A DNA stretch of 41,994 nucleotides from an uncultured Rhodothermaceae bacterium (GCA_913056335.1 CAJXLX010000015.1:1-41994), one strand, 5' to 3'; positions 16,330-25,674 are shown, counted from the stretch's first letter. Made by a program: numbers and translations. Notes: generated from the sequence alone by a model not told the origin.

Positions 16330-17529
16330 ATGCCCAACTCTGCATCGTCTTCGGCCTCGTCGCCACGCGCCTCGTCGCAGGCCTCGCCCGACCGGGCCTG
16401 GCTGCACCTGGGGTTGTTTGTGCTGACGCTGGCCTCGACGATCTACGCAGGCACGCTCTGGGTGAACCGGGCCCTCTACTACGAAACGGCCGGACAGTGG
16501 GCCCTGTGGCTCGATGGGATTCGCTATGCCGTGCCGCTCCTCGGCTTTCTGACGGTGCACGAGTTTGGGCACTACTTTGCAGCGCGCCACCACGGCATCA
16601 ACACGTCGCTGCCGTACTACATTCCGTTTCCGTTCAACGGCATCGGCAACTTCGGGGCGGTCATTCGGATTCGGGAGCCCATCCCCTCAATGCGTACGCT
16701 CTTCGACATTGGAGCCTCGGGGCCGGTGGCCGGGTTCGTGGTTGCGCTTGGCATCCTGCTGTATGCGTTTGCAACCCTGCCGCCGCCCGAGTATCTTCTT
16801 GATCAGCCGGGTCACGAAGCACTCAAGACACACATCGAGCAGTACGGCACGTTTCCCGATGAACCGCCCTCGTTAGCGGATGCGGAGGGCGAAGCCTCGG
16901 TGCTGGTCGTGGGCCAGACGCCGCTGTTCTGGGCGCTCTCTCAGCTGTTCGAAAACGTGCCGCCCATGTACGAAATCTACCACTACCCGGTGCTCTTTGC
17001 CGGGTGGCTGGGCCTCTTTTTTACCGCGCTCAACTTGCTTCCCGTAGGCCAGCTCGATGGCGGTCATGTGCTCTATGCGCTGTTTGGCGCCCGATGGCAC
17101 CGCCGTCTGGCCCGCCTCTTTGTGTGGATTCTGCTCCTTTCGGGCAGTATCGGGTTCATGGAAGGCATTCAGCCCGCCCTGCTTGCGTTCTCACCCGTAT
17201 GGGGCACGTGGCTCTCATGGGGGGTGTTAGCAGGTGTATTGTATCTCTACAACCGAAGCATATTCAGCAAAACTCTTGTTTTGCAGATTGTTAGCTTAGG
17301 TACTCTCCTTGGGGGGACTGCCATCGCAGAAATGGAGTGGGCCGGGCTACACACCATCGGGTACAGCGGCTGGCTGATCTGGACGCTGCTCATTCTGTGG
17401 CTGATTCGCGTCGAACACCCGCCGGTGCGTCGCCGCGAACCGCTCTCGCCTGCGCGGCGCTGGATCGGGTATCTATGCATCGCCATCTTTATCTCGTCGT
17501 TCAGCCTGCAACCGCTCTCTATCATGTAG
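16330..17529 (+). CDS. Site-2 protease family M50 membrane metallopeptidase
   Basis: 399 residues, with about six to eight transmembrane segments. The zinc site is HEFGH (77-81) inside a hydrophobic helix, and the third ligand is Asp243 in QLDGGHVLYALFG, the S2P LDG motif. GNFGAVIRIREPIPS and the GASGPVAGFVVALG segment are typical of the EGY/sll0862-like subgroup of intramembrane proteases, which lack a PDZ domain. These enzymes cleave membrane-bound regulators such as anti-sigma factors; the substrate cannot be inferred here. The first 20 residues are Ser/Ala/Pro-rich. The gene precedes a lipoprotein, a BNR protein and a PorV-like barrel on the same strand with a 48-base gap, so it may lead their transcript. 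Confidence 0.92.
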   Translation: MPNSASSSASSPRASSQASPDRAWLHLGLFVLTLASTIYAGTLWVNRALYYETAGQWALWLDGIRYAVPLLGFLTVHEFGHYFAARHHGINTSLPYYIPFPFNGIGNFGAVIRIREPIPSMRTLFDIGASGPVAGFVVALGILLYAFATLPPPEYLLDQPGHEALKTHIEQYGTFPDEPPSLADAEGEASVLVVGQTPLFWALSQLFENVPPMYEIYHYPVLFAGWLGLFFTALNLLPVGQLDGGHVLYALFGARWHRRLARLFVWILLLSGSIGFMEGIQPALLAFSPVWGTWLSWGVLAGVLYLYNRSIFSKTLVLQIVSLGTLLGGTAIAEMEWAGLHTIGYSGWLIWTLLILWLIRVEHPPVRRREPLSPARRWIGYLCIAIFISSFSLQPLSIM

Positions 17530-17577
17530 CGCGTGACTACAGCGCGCACAGGCTCTGCTTCACAACGCCGCTGCCTC

Positions 17578-18063
17578 ATGCCGTTTGCTCTGCCGTTTTC
17601 TTCTGATCGCCCCACCGTCGCCGGTGTCTGGGCCTGTGGGATGCTGGTCGGCCTCCTGCTTGCCGGATGTACCGATGCGCCCACCACGGCCCCGCCGCTC
17701 GACCGCGAAGCCCCCCAGGTGCGCACCCTGAGCTACGCGCCCCAGCGCGTGCTGCTTGCCACCCCCGATCCTGACGCCAATGTGCGCGTGCCGCTGAACC
17801 TCAATATCACCGCCGACCCGGGCTCGGCCCCTGTCGATCGCGTCGTGTTCTCGCTGCTGGCCAGCGGCTCCAACCTGGGTGCTACCGGCAGGCTTCCCGA
17901 TCCGCCTGAAGGGAACACCTACACGCTCTCGGCGCAGTTCACCCTGCCCGCCGTGCCCGACCAGTACACCCTGCGCGTTTTTGCCATCGGTGCCGATAGC
18001 TTGCAGAGCAACGTCGCGCTGGGCCAGATTCGCATCGTTCCCGATACAACGAACACACCATGA
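17578..18063 (+). CDS. Small predicted lipoprotein, unknown function
   Basis: 161 residues. A signal peptide ends in the lipobox LLAGC, with Cys31 as the lipidated residue, followed by Thr, Asp and a Pro/Thr-rich linker. The remainder is predicted beta-rich, with alternating Val/Leu/Thr strands such as RVVFSLLASG and QYTLRVFAIG, consistent with one Ig-like domain. An upstream GTG at 17533 is possible, but ATG at 17578 gives a better signal peptide. Its stop codon overlaps the start of the BNR gene (ATGA at 18060-18063), which implies translational coupling and joint function. Confidence 0.8.
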   Translation: MPFALPFSSDRPTVAGVWACGMLVGLLLAGCTDAPTTAPPLDREAPQVRTLSYAPQRVLLATPDPDANVRVPLNLNITADPGSAPVDRVVFSLLASGSNLGATGRLPDPPEGNTYTLSAQFTLPAVPDQYTLRVFAIGADSLQSNVALGQIRIVPDTTNTP

Positions 18064-19664
18064 CCTGCTCGCTTTTTTCTGTATCGCGTGTTCTGGGAGA
18101 TGCGGATGCATCGCGCCTTCGAGCATGGATCGTGCTCATTGTTGCGGGCCTCGTTGCTCCCGTGCAGGCCCAAACCCCGCCCGACGCGGCCCTCCAACCC
18201 GTGCCGGGCCCCGCCAGCAATGTAGTGCAGGTGCTCGAAGCCCGCGGCGACTCGCTCTGGATCGGTCCCAACTTGGCGCTCACCACCGACGGCGGGGCCT
18301 CGTTCCGCGAAGCTCAGGCCCCTGCCCTACAAGACGACGACAACGTGGTCTTCGCCGTCGACGTGCGTCCAGATCTGTCCGGCTCTTCGCTCGTAGCAGC
18401 TGGGCTTGCCTTCGATATCAACGGGCAATCAGCTGCGGGCGGCTTCCTCTTCTCACGCGACGGCGGCGAAACGTTTCAGTTTGAGCCGCCCGCCCTCGAC
18501 GCGGCCCAAGACACCACCATTGCGTACGGCGTAAGCACGCTTTCGGCCCGCCCCATTGTGCAGGAGGCCGGTAGCGCACCACAAGATCTTGCTACCTCGG
18601 CCACGGGCGATACGCTGTGGCTGGCTGCTGGGCAGGCCGGCATCCGCTACAGCACGAACGACGGCGCCTCCTGGCAGCGCGTGGTGCTGCCTCCCGATAC
18701 GCTCAATGCCATCGATCCCGCCACCGCGTACAACTTCCCCATTGCACCCGCTGAAGGGCAGTCTGGCTTCTTCAACCACATCGGGAGCAGCGTGCTGGTA
18801 GATGCCTCTGGCACAGTGTGGGCAGGCACCGCGGGCGGCCTCAACCGCTCCACGCCCAACGACCGCACCAGCAGCGGCGCCCGCGCCTGGCAGCGCTTCA
18901 CGTACACCGGCACGCCCAACGGGCTGACCGGCAACAACGTCGTGCGCATTGCCGAGCAGGTCCGCCCCGATGCCCCCAACGCACTCTGGCTGGTCACGTG
19001 GCCCGTAAACACCGAGCCGGGCCAGCGGCAGCGCTTTGGCGTTACGCGCACCACCAACGACGGGGCATCGTTCACCCAAACCCTGGTCGACGAGCGCATC
19101 TTCGACCTCGCGTTCGACGACGGGCGCGTGTATGCAGCCGGCGACAACGGACTGTTCGTCTCTGACGACAACGGCGCCTCCTGGACAGCCACGCGCCGCT
19201 TTGCACTGCCCAGCGGGGCCTACCACCGCCCCGACGCCGGCATCCGCGCGGTCGCCACAACGCGCAATGCCGTGTGGGTGGGCACCACCGACGGCCTCCT
19301 GCGCAGCACCGATCAGGGCCTCACCTGGCAGCTGTTTCGCGCATCGGCCCCGCTGGATCCCGACACGCCCGGCGCGCGCTCGGTCGACACGTACGCCTAC
19401 CCGAATCCCTTTACCCCCTCTGCCGACCGCGTGGTACGCATCCGCTATGGCCGCGACCAGCCCGGCACCACCCGCGTGCGCATCCTCGACTTCTCGATGC
19501 AGCGCGTGCGCACGCTACGCTCTGAGGGCGACTCTTCCGGCGAGCAGGAGCTCGTGTGGGACGGTACCGACGAAAACGGCCTCCGCCTCCCCAACGGCAC
19601 CTATTTCTACGAAGTCGAGACCGACCGCGGCAGCGCCCGTGGCAAAATTCTGCTGATTGACTGA
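18060..19664 (+). CDS. BNR-repeat secreted protein with FlgD-like/T9SS-type C-terminal domain
   Basis: 534 residues. A signal peptide with a long hydrophilic start ends near PVQAQ (about residue 38). The body carries at least six BNR/Asp-box motifs of the S/TxDxGxxW/F type: TTDGGASF, SRDGGETF, STNDGASW, TTNDGASF, SDDNGASW and STDQGLTW, each at the turn of a blade, so a beta-propeller fold is expected. Residues about 445-534 (YAYPNPFTPSADR to GKILLID, with WDGTDENGLRLPNGTYFYE) form a FlgD-like Ig domain of the kind used as a type IX secretion C-terminal signal in Bacteroidota. Sialidase activity is not implied by BNR motifs alone. It overlaps the lipoprotein gene at its 5' end and the PorV-like gene at its 3' end. 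Confidence 0.87.
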   Translation: MTCSLFSVSRVLGDADASRLRAWIVLIVAGLVAPVQAQTPPDAALQPVPGPASNVVQVLEARGDSLWIGPNLALTTDGGASFREAQAPALQDDDNVVFAVDVRPDLSGSSLVAAGLAFDINGQSAAGGFLFSRDGGETFQFEPPALDAAQDTTIAYGVSTLSARPIVQEAGSAPQDLATSATGDTLWLAAGQAGIRYSTNDGASWQRVVLPPDTLNAIDPATAYNFPIAPAEGQSGFFNHIGSSVLVDASGTVWAGTAGGLNRSTPNDRTSSGARAWQRFTYTGTPNGLTGNNVVRIAEQVRPDAPNALWLVTWPVNTEPGQRQRFGVTRTTNDGASFTQTLVDERIFDLAFDDGRVYAAGDNGLFVSDDNGASWTATRRFALPSGAYHRPDAGIRAVATTRNAVWVGTTDGLLRSTDQGLTWQLFRASAPLDPDTPGARSVDTYAYPNPFTPSADRVVRIRYGRDQPGTTRVRILDFSMQRVRTLRSEGDSSGEQELVWDGTDENGLRLPNGTYFYEVETDRGSARGKILLID

Positions 19665-20752
19665 TGCCTATGTTTATGCTGCGTGCTACCGAATCGGCCC
19701 GTTCCTCTGCCCCACGTGCGTGGGGCGCCGCATGGATTGGAGCCATCATGGGGCTCCTGATAGGGGTGCTGGCCAGCACCCCTCCACTGGTTGCGCAAGA
19801 TACTGCTGCTGGGGCGTTTGCGCGCATGGGGGCGGATGCGCAGGGGATGGCCCTGGGCAACGCGCTTGGCGCATCTCCCGAAGCCGACGTCGCCGCGCTC
19901 TACAACCCGGCGCTCGCCCACCAGGCCAGCGGGCAGTACCTGTCGCTCTCAGCCGCACTGATGAGTTTCGACCGCGAACTGCAATTAGCCGCCTTCAACA
20001 CGCCGCTGGGCCCCACCGCCGGCATCAGCGCAGGCGTGCTGCGCGCTGGCGTAGGCGACATTGACGGGCGCGATATTAACGGTTCCCCCACCGAAACGCT
20101 CTCAACCAACGAGTACGCGCTCTTCCTTGCGTTTGGCAACCAGTTCTTTGATCGCGTTGCGGCTGGTGCCACGCTCAAGTTTTACATTGCCGATCTCGTC
20201 GACGAAGTCAGTACCGTACAGAGCCTGGGCGTAGACCTCGGCCTCACGTACACGCCCCGCGACGGTACCACGCTCGGCCTTGCCGTCAGCGATCTACTGG
20301 CCACCTATGAATGGGAAACCGGCGGCGTGGGGGGGCGCTCTGCAACCGATACCTTCCCTGTACGACTGCGCGTAAGTGGCGCACAAGAGCTACTCGACGG
20401 CAACCTGATGCTTCTTGCGGAGTACGAGGCACGTTTTAGTGAGCGTGAGCAGCGCCGCCGCATCCCCCGAGACCCACCCGTTCAGCCCGTTGACCAGATC
20501 GCAACCTCGTCGTTTCAGATTAACGAGTCGCTCGGGCGTGTGGGCGTGCGTTATCGCCTGCTCGACGTGCTTGATGTACGCGGCGGGGCCGACCGCCTGG
20601 GCTCGAATGGATTCGAGGGCTGGAAACCCAGCGCCGGGTTCGGACTCCGCCAGTCTGTCGGCACGCTCAACCTTCGCATCGACTACGCCGCTGTGGTGGA
20701 GCCGTATGTGACCGACTTGATGAATGTGCTAAGTATCCGTATCTATCTGTAG
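19664..20752 (+). CDS. PorV/PorQ family outer-membrane beta-barrel protein
   Basis: 362 residues. A signal peptide ends near PPLVAQ (about residue 45). The mature start, GAFARMGADAQGMALGNAL followed by ADVAALYNPA, is the hallmark of the PorV/PorQ family (small residues, then A-x-x-L-Y-x-N-P-A). The rest consists of alternating strands ending in an aromatic or hydrophobic C-terminus SIRIYL, as expected for an outer-membrane barrel related to FadL. In type IX secretion PorV carries cargo from the translocon to the attachment complex. The start ATG overlaps the preceding stop (TGATG at 19662-19666), so it is translated with the BNR protein, which has a matching C-terminal domain. Confidence 0.85.
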   Translation: MPMFMLRATESARSSAPRAWGAAWIGAIMGLLIGVLASTPPLVAQDTAAGAFARMGADAQGMALGNALGASPEADVAALYNPALAHQASGQYLSLSAALMSFDRELQLAAFNTPLGPTAGISAGVLRAGVGDIDGRDINGSPTETLSTNEYALFLAFGNQFFDRVAAGATLKFYIADLVDEVSTVQSLGVDLGLTYTPRDGTTLGLAVSDLLATYEWETGGVGGRSATDTFPVRLRVSGAQELLDGNLMLLAEYEARFSEREQRRRIPRDPPVQPVDQIATSSFQINESLGRVGVRYRLLDVLDVRGGADRLGSNGFEGWKPSAGFGLRQSVGTLNLRIDYAAVVEPYVTDLMNVLSIRIYL

Positions 20753-20872
20753 ACTGTGCGCCTGTAAACGACCTGTGCGCTGCATACGTCCGGCTCACTG
20801 GCCGGAGATCGTGCCGAACTGCGCATACGAACATGGCCGCCGCCTTTGTTTTCTCGTTAACGCCCTACTCCC

Positions 20873-21478
20873 ATGATTCTCACGCTGATTATCATTCTGG
20901 CACTGATCCTCATCCCCCTGGTGCTGGTGGGGCTCTATGCCGTAAGCCAGTACAACAAACTCGTAAAGCTCGACCAGCGCTACCAGAGCCTCTACTCCGA
21001 CATCGACGTGCAGCTGCAGCGCCGCCACGACCTCATCCCGCAGCTGGTCAACACCGCCAAGGGCGCGATGAAGCACGAGGAGAAGATCTTCCAGGCGCTA
21101 TCCGATGCGCGTAACCAGGCCGAGAAAGCCCGGAAGAGTGCGAAAGCCAACCCCGGCGATCCCGAAGCGATGAAGAATCTGGCCGCTGCCGAACAGGTGC
21201 TGGATAAGCAGGTGAGCGGATTTATGATTCAGGTCGAAGACAATCCAGAGCTTCAAGCCAACGAGAATATGCTGAAGCTGCAAGAGCAGCTGCAGACCAC
21301 CGAAAACAAGGTAAGCTTTTCCCGACAGGCCTACAACGACGGCGTGCGTGCCTACAACACAGCCCGCGAGAGCTTTCCCACCGTCATTATCGCCAACATG
21401 TTTGGCTACGGCGAAGCCGAATACTTCGAGGTTGATACCGCCGAGGTGCGCAATGCCCCCGAGGTATCGTTCGACTAA
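20873..21478 (+). CDS. LemA family protein
   Basis: 201 residues. A single N-terminal transmembrane helix (1-25, MILTLIIILALILIPLVLVG) is followed by a long helical bundle. Family landmarks are QRRHDLIPQLV, the ENKVSFSRQAYNDGVRAYNT region and FPTVIIANMFGY. LemA proteins are membrane-anchored helical proteins of unclear biochemical role, frequently encoded with an M48 peptidase, as here. A GC-rich 6-base stem TCCGGC/GCCGGA with a 6-base loop (20789-20806) lies in the 120-base gap after the PorV gene without a T run. The M48 gene follows after 72 bases. Confidence 0.95.
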   Translation: MILTLIIILALILIPLVLVGLYAVSQYNKLVKLDQRYQSLYSDIDVQLQRRHDLIPQLVNTAKGAMKHEEKIFQALSDARNQAEKARKSAKANPGDPEAMKNLAAAEQVLDKQVSGFMIQVEDNPELQANENMLKLQEQLQTTENKVSFSRQAYNDGVRAYNTARESFPTVIIANMFGYGEAEYFEVDTAEVRNAPEVSFD

Positions 21479-21550
21479 CCCTGTCTGCCCCCCTGTGGCC
21501 TGTCGACTGACTCACTGGCTCATTGCTGCTGCGCGCTGTCCTCTGCTGTC

Positions 21551-23500
21551 ATGAAAAACTTTTTCGAGCGCCAAGACGAAGCCCGGCGCAACACCACCCG
21601 GCTTATCGTGCTGTTCATTGCCGCTGTGATTGGGCTCGTTATAGCCGGATACGGCGTTGCGGTGGCGATCCTCATGTTTATGAGCGAGGGCGGAGTCTCT
21701 CCTATTCAGCCGGGGCTGTTTGTTCTCATTGTGCTGGGTACCGTGGTCATTGTAGGCGGGGGCAGCGTCTTTAAGATCATCCAGCTTAAGCAAGGCGGGC
21801 ATGTTGTAGCTGAGTCGCTGGGCGGCCAGGCGCTCGATCGCAACCCGTCCGACTACGACGAGCAGGTGCTGCGCAACGTAGTTGAGGAGATGGCGATTGC
21901 CTCCGGCGTGCCCACGCCCGAAATATATGTGCTCGACGAAGACGGCATTAACGCATTTGCCGCGGGCTACACCGTAGACGATGCCGTTATCGGTGTAACA
22001 CGTGGATGTATGAAACAGCTCAACCGGGCCGAACTACAGGGCGTTATTGCCCATGAGTACAGCCACATCCTGAATGGCGATATGCGGCTGAACATCCGCC
22101 TGATGGGCGTGCTCAATGGCATCCTGCTCGTTGCGATTCTGGGGCGCACGCTGCTCCGCGCGACGTTTTACAGCAGCATGGGCCGCCGTCGCAGCGAGGA
22201 TAACAAGGGACAGCTCGTTATGATTGCTGCTGGCGTGGGCCTGCTTGTCATCGGCAGTGTGGGGCTGCTGTGCGGACGCCTCATCAAGAGTGCGGTGTCG
22301 CGCCAGCGCGAGTTTCTGGCCGACGCTGCTGCGGTGCAGTTCACTCGCAACCCCAAGGGCATTGGCGGAGCGCTCAAAAAGATAGGGGGATACGAATCCG
22401 GGTCGACGATTGAGCACCCGAAAGCCGAAGAGTCAAGCCACCTCTTCTTTAGCGATGGCGTTAGCAGTGCGCTGTTCGGCAGCGGCGCCTTTGCTACGCA
22501 CCCCCCGCTCGAAGAACGGATCCAACGCATCGATTCAAACTTTGAAGGCGAGCAGCGCCCGGCCGCCTCTGGAACGAGCGGAACGGGCGCGGCCCAAGCC
22601 GCCGGTGCGTCGGGCTTTGCTGGAGACAGCAGTGCCTCATCGCCGAGCCGCTCGACCCCCAAGGCCGACGACGTCGTATCGCACACCGGCGACCTCACCG
22701 CCGACGACATCGACTTTGGCGCCAAGTTGCGGAATGCGGTCCCCGAATCCCTCCTCGATGCCGCCCACGAACCGCTTGGGGCCACAGCCATTGTGTACGG
22801 CCTGCTCCTCTCACCAACGCCCGGCTCCGACAACCGCTCTGCCCAGATGGATGTCCTGCGCGAGCAGGCCACGTCCGAAGAGCGCGATGAAGTGATACGA
22901 CTGCTCGATGATCTGCACGCCTTGCCGCACCGCCTGCGTCTCCCCCTACTCAACATTGCCGCCCCAGCGCTGCGCCATCGCAGCGCCGACCAGCGCACCG
23001 CCCTTCATGATACCGCGCAGGCTCTTGTTCGAGCCGATGATCAGCTCACGGTGTTCGAGTACGCCCTCGAAACCGTTGTACGGCACCGACTGGACCGCAT
23101 TGCCAATCCATCGTCAGACCGTCCTCGGTTCAAGCGGTTTAGCCAGATTCAAGACGACGCGGTGGCGCTCCTCTCTATGATCGCCCAGGCAGGGGCGCAG
23201 ACCCAACGTGAAGCGGCCCAAGCGTTTGAAGCCGGAATCGGCGCCTTCGACGATATAAGCGACCCAAGCGCGCACCAACGCACCAGCGCCCACCCCAGCC
23301 AGCTCGACGATGCACTCGACCGTCTGGCTCAGACGCGCCCGGCGCTCAAACAGCAAGTGCTTGAGGCGTGCGCCCGCTGCATCCTGGACGATGATACCGT
23401 GACCGACGCCGAAGCCGACCTGCTCATGGCTGTGGCCGAGGCGCTGGACTGCCCGGTCCCTCCTTTCGTTCTGCACGCCGATGCCCTCTCGTCCTCATGA
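21551..23500 (+). CDS. M48 family (HtpX-like) membrane metallopeptidase with long C-terminal extension
   Basis: 649 residues. Two transmembrane helices (about 16-44 and 54-78), the zinc motif HEYSH (168-172), two more helices (about 185-205 and 222-245), and the third ligand Glu254 in REFLADAAAV match HtpX-type M48 peptidases, which degrade damaged membrane proteins. A normal HtpX is about 290 residues; here about 300 residues follow. They include a Ser/Ala/Gly-rich linker (about 330-380), an alpha-helical region, and a tail LEACARCILDDDTVTDAEAD resembling a TerB-like helical module. The LemA-M48 order is a known pairing. The stop overlaps the next gene's start (ATGA at 23497-23500). Confidence 0.92.
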   Translation: MKNFFERQDEARRNTTRLIVLFIAAVIGLVIAGYGVAVAILMFMSEGGVSPIQPGLFVLIVLGTVVIVGGGSVFKIIQLKQGGHVVAESLGGQALDRNPSDYDEQVLRNVVEEMAIASGVPTPEIYVLDEDGINAFAAGYTVDDAVIGVTRGCMKQLNRAELQGVIAHEYSHILNGDMRLNIRLMGVLNGILLVAILGRTLLRATFYSSMGRRRSEDNKGQLVMIAAGVGLLVIGSVGLLCGRLIKSAVSRQREFLADAAAVQFTRNPKGIGGALKKIGGYESGSTIEHPKAEESSHLFFSDGVSSALFGSGAFATHPPLEERIQRIDSNFEGEQRPAASGTSGTGAAQAAGASGFAGDSSASSPSRSTPKADDVVSHTGDLTADDIDFGAKLRNAVPESLLDAAHEPLGATAIVYGLLLSPTPGSDNRSAQMDVLREQATSEERDEVIRLLDDLHALPHRLRLPLLNIAAPALRHRSADQRTALHDTAQALVRADDQLTVFEYALETVVRHRLDRIANPSSDRPRFKRFSQIQDDAVALLSMIAQAGAQTQREAAQAFEAGIGAFDDISDPSAHQRTSAHPSQLDDALDRLAQTRPALKQQVLEACARCILDDDTVTDAEADLLMAVAEALDCPVPPFVLHADALSSS

Positions 23501-24426
23501 TGCCTGCTTCGCGCTCTCGAACGGCTCTTTTGTGGGTCGGCCTTCTGCTCGCCGTTACGGCTCTTGGATGCACCGCTGAACGCGATACAGACGCCCCTCC
23601 TGCTCCGCCCGCAACCGATATCTTCCAGGCTGCGTACACGGTCCAGGGGGATTCGATTGTGGTTTCCACTCCTACCAACCGGACGCAGCGCACAGGGTAC
23701 GACAACCAGCCGCAGTTCACCCGCGATGGGCGTGCACTTCTCTACACCTCCGCACGCAACGGGCAAACCGACATCTACCGCTGGACGCTGGACGCCGACG
23801 CACCGCATCCTGTAACCGCCACCCCCACGAGCGAGTATTCGCCCACCCCACTCTCCGACAGCACCTACGCCGTCGTTCGCGTAGAGGAGGATGGCACACA
23901 GCGACTCTGGCAGTTTTCTATGCATGAGGCAGCGGTCCCTGCTACAACGGGAACCGTGCTGCTGCCCCAGATTGAACCGGTGGGCTACTTTGCTCCAGTA
24001 GATACAACGCACTGGGCGCTGTTTGTGCTGGGCGAGCCGCCCACGCTGCAGTGGACTCCGCGCAGCCCCAACACCGACCCAACGGTGGTCCGCCGCAATA
24101 TTGGGCGGTCTATTCAGACGCATCCAGACGGAAGGCGCATCAGCGCCGTGCAGCGCCATGCCGAGGCCCAAGATTCGATCCTGGTGGTGCGCGGTCCAGG
24201 AGATGTGAATGCATACGCTCCGGCGTTAGACGGCGACGGCGACCACGCGTGGACGCCCGAAGGCCATCTGCTTATGACAAGCGGAACGGCACTCTACCAG
24301 TGGCATCCTGAGGCAGCCACATGGCGCGCAGTACATGACTGGGCCCCTGCTGCGCCTTCGCGCATTGCTGTGTCGCCACAGGGCGGGCAACTTGTCGTCG
24401 TAGTGGCACCGGCTGATTCTTCGTAG
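23497..24426 (+). CDS. Predicted lipoprotein with TolB-like (PD40) beta-propeller repeats
   Basis: 309 residues. The signal peptide ends with the lipobox TALGC, Cys25. After a Pro/Asp-rich linker there are WD40-like/PD40 segments: DNQPQFTRDGRALLYTSARN is the classic Pro-x-hydrophobic-SPDG-x-x-hydrophobic-x-FxS motif of TolB-type propellers, and IQTHPDGRRISAV and IAVSPQGGQLVVV are further copies. These domains usually bind proteins or sense ligands in the periplasm. The start overlaps the M48 stop codon, so it is co-translated with that protease and may be its partner; that role is inference. It converges with the Wzz gene, 24 bases away. Confidence 0.8.
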   Translation: MMPASRSRTALLWVGLLLAVTALGCTAERDTDAPPAPPATDIFQAAYTVQGDSIVVSTPTNRTQRTGYDNQPQFTRDGRALLYTSARNGQTDIYRWTLDADAPHPVTATPTSEYSPTPLSDSTYAVVRVEEDGTQRLWQFSMHEAAVPATTGTVLLPQIEPVGYFAPVDTTHWALFVLGEPPTLQWTPRSPNTDPTVVRRNIGRSIQTHPDGRRISAVQRHAEAQDSILVVRGPGDVNAYAPALDGDGDHAWTPEGHLLMTSGTALYQWHPEAATWRAVHDWAPAAPSRIAVSPQGGQLVVVVAPADSS

Positions 24427-24450
24427 AGTAGGTGCGCCCTTCCACTTCGT

Positions 24451-25674
24451 TCAAGAAGCATTTTCAGGAGAAACGTTGCGCCCAAATGGATCGCGAAAGG
24501 CCGCTTTCACCTGCTGCATCTTCTCTTGCTCCTCCTCGTCACTCTGACCTGCGAAGAACGTGCGCACAAACGCGCCTCCAATACCCACCAGGCCGCCTAA
24601 GAATATACTGAGCAGCACTACGAGCGTCCGTTGCGGCGCGCTGCGATTGATAGGCGGCGTAGGCGCTTCCAGAATGGTGATGACAGGCTGGCTTCGCTGG
24701 AGTTCAATCTGTGCTTGCGTGCGCTGCGTCTGAAACTCGCTATACAGATTGGATGCAAACTGGACCTGGCGCTGGAGGCGGTCGCGCTCAGTGCGCAGAC
24801 GGGCCGACTGGATGTCACGGTTGCGGTCGCTGAACGCCGCCAGGCGCTGCTCAGCAGCCTCCAGCTCATCCTTTGCTTCCTCGAACCGCTCGTTGATGAA
24901 CGCCAGGTTATCGCGTGCCTTCTGCGTGCGGATGGTGCGTACACGTTCCGTGAGATGCTGAAGGAAGCTGTCGGCGATCTCCGCCGCCCGCACCGGATCA
25001 TAGTCCGTGACCGACACTGTCATGATACCACTTTCAACGTCAACCGAGGAGTTCACCATGTTGCCGATGATCTCCATTGCTTCCTCTTCCGCTTCCGTCG
25101 GATACACCTGCTGGTCTCCATCCAATGTTTCTACCGGACGCTGCCTCGATTCGCTCTTTAAGGCACTCAAAATTTGTCCTGGCAGCCCGATTGTGTACTT
25201 CTTCAGAGCAGACAGCACGCCCCCCGTCTCCCGCGCATGATAGTCCACGAAGCGCATCTCCTGGTCTACATCAGCAAAGTAGAAGGTATCCCGCACCACC
25301 GACAGTGTGACCTCACGGCTGGTAAGAATACGTGGATAGGTCTCTGCCGTCAGCCCCGTTGCCCCGCCTCCCAGATTGATACCCAGCCCGCGGAGCGCTG
25401 AAATGCCACCAGAAGCGGCCCCAGCCCCCCCTTCTACCTCGCGCACCATTTGTGCGCTCGACGTATACTGCTCAGGTGAAGTCACCGCATAAGTAAGCCC
25501 CAGGAGTGTGAAGGCTACGATGCAGCTGATGATAAAACGCCGGTTCTGGGCAAGTACGACCAGCAGGTCGAGTAGCGAGATCTCTTCCTCTGCGTAGGGG
25601 GAAGCTGCCTCCGTGGGCGATTCGTCCGAAGGCGGTGTGGAAGAAGCAGACGAGGCGTTAACAGTCTCAGACAT
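24451..25674 (-). CDS. Wzz-type polysaccharide chain-length determinant / co-polymerase
   Basis: 407 residues with the PCP (polysaccharide co-polymerase) layout: a Ser/Glu-rich N-terminus, EEEISLLDLLVVLAQNRR just before a first transmembrane helix (about 46-64), a periplasmic region with a long coiled coil (about 240-330, rich in Glu/Arg/Gln), the segment ILEAPTPPINRSAPQRT, and a second helix (about 350-374). The proline-rich PxxPxxP motif before the second helix is the family hallmark. The C-terminus is short and acidic with no Walker motifs, so no tyrosine kinase domain is fused. It lies 69 bases downstream of the SLBB export gene, in the same direction. Together they form the PCP/OPX pair of an exopolysaccharide export system. 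Confidence 0.9.
   Translation of the reverse strand: MSETVNASSASSTPPSDESPTEAASPYAEEEISLLDLLVVLAQNRRFIISCIVAFTLLGLTYAVTSPEQYTSSAQMVREVEGGAGAASGGISALRGLGINLGGGATGLTAETYPRILTSREVTLSVVRDTFYFADVDQEMRFVDYHARETGGVLSALKKYTIGLPGQILSALKSESRQRPVETLDGDQQVYPTEAEEEAMEIIGNMVNSSVDVESGIMTVSVTDYDPVRAAEIADSFLQHLTERVRTIRTQKARDNLAFINERFEEAKDELEAAEQRLAAFSDRNRDIQSARLRTERDRLQRQVQFASNLYSEFQTQRTQAQIELQRSQPVITILEAPTPPINRSAPQRTLVVLLSIFLGGLVGIGGAFVRTFFAGQSDEEEQEKMQQVKAAFRDPFGRNVSPENAS

Noticed and set aside
20789-20806. GC-rich hairpin after the PorV-like gene as a terminator
   Set aside because: The stem is good (TCCGGC/GCCGGA), but no T run follows; it may stop or stabilise mRNA by other means, so I did not annotate it.
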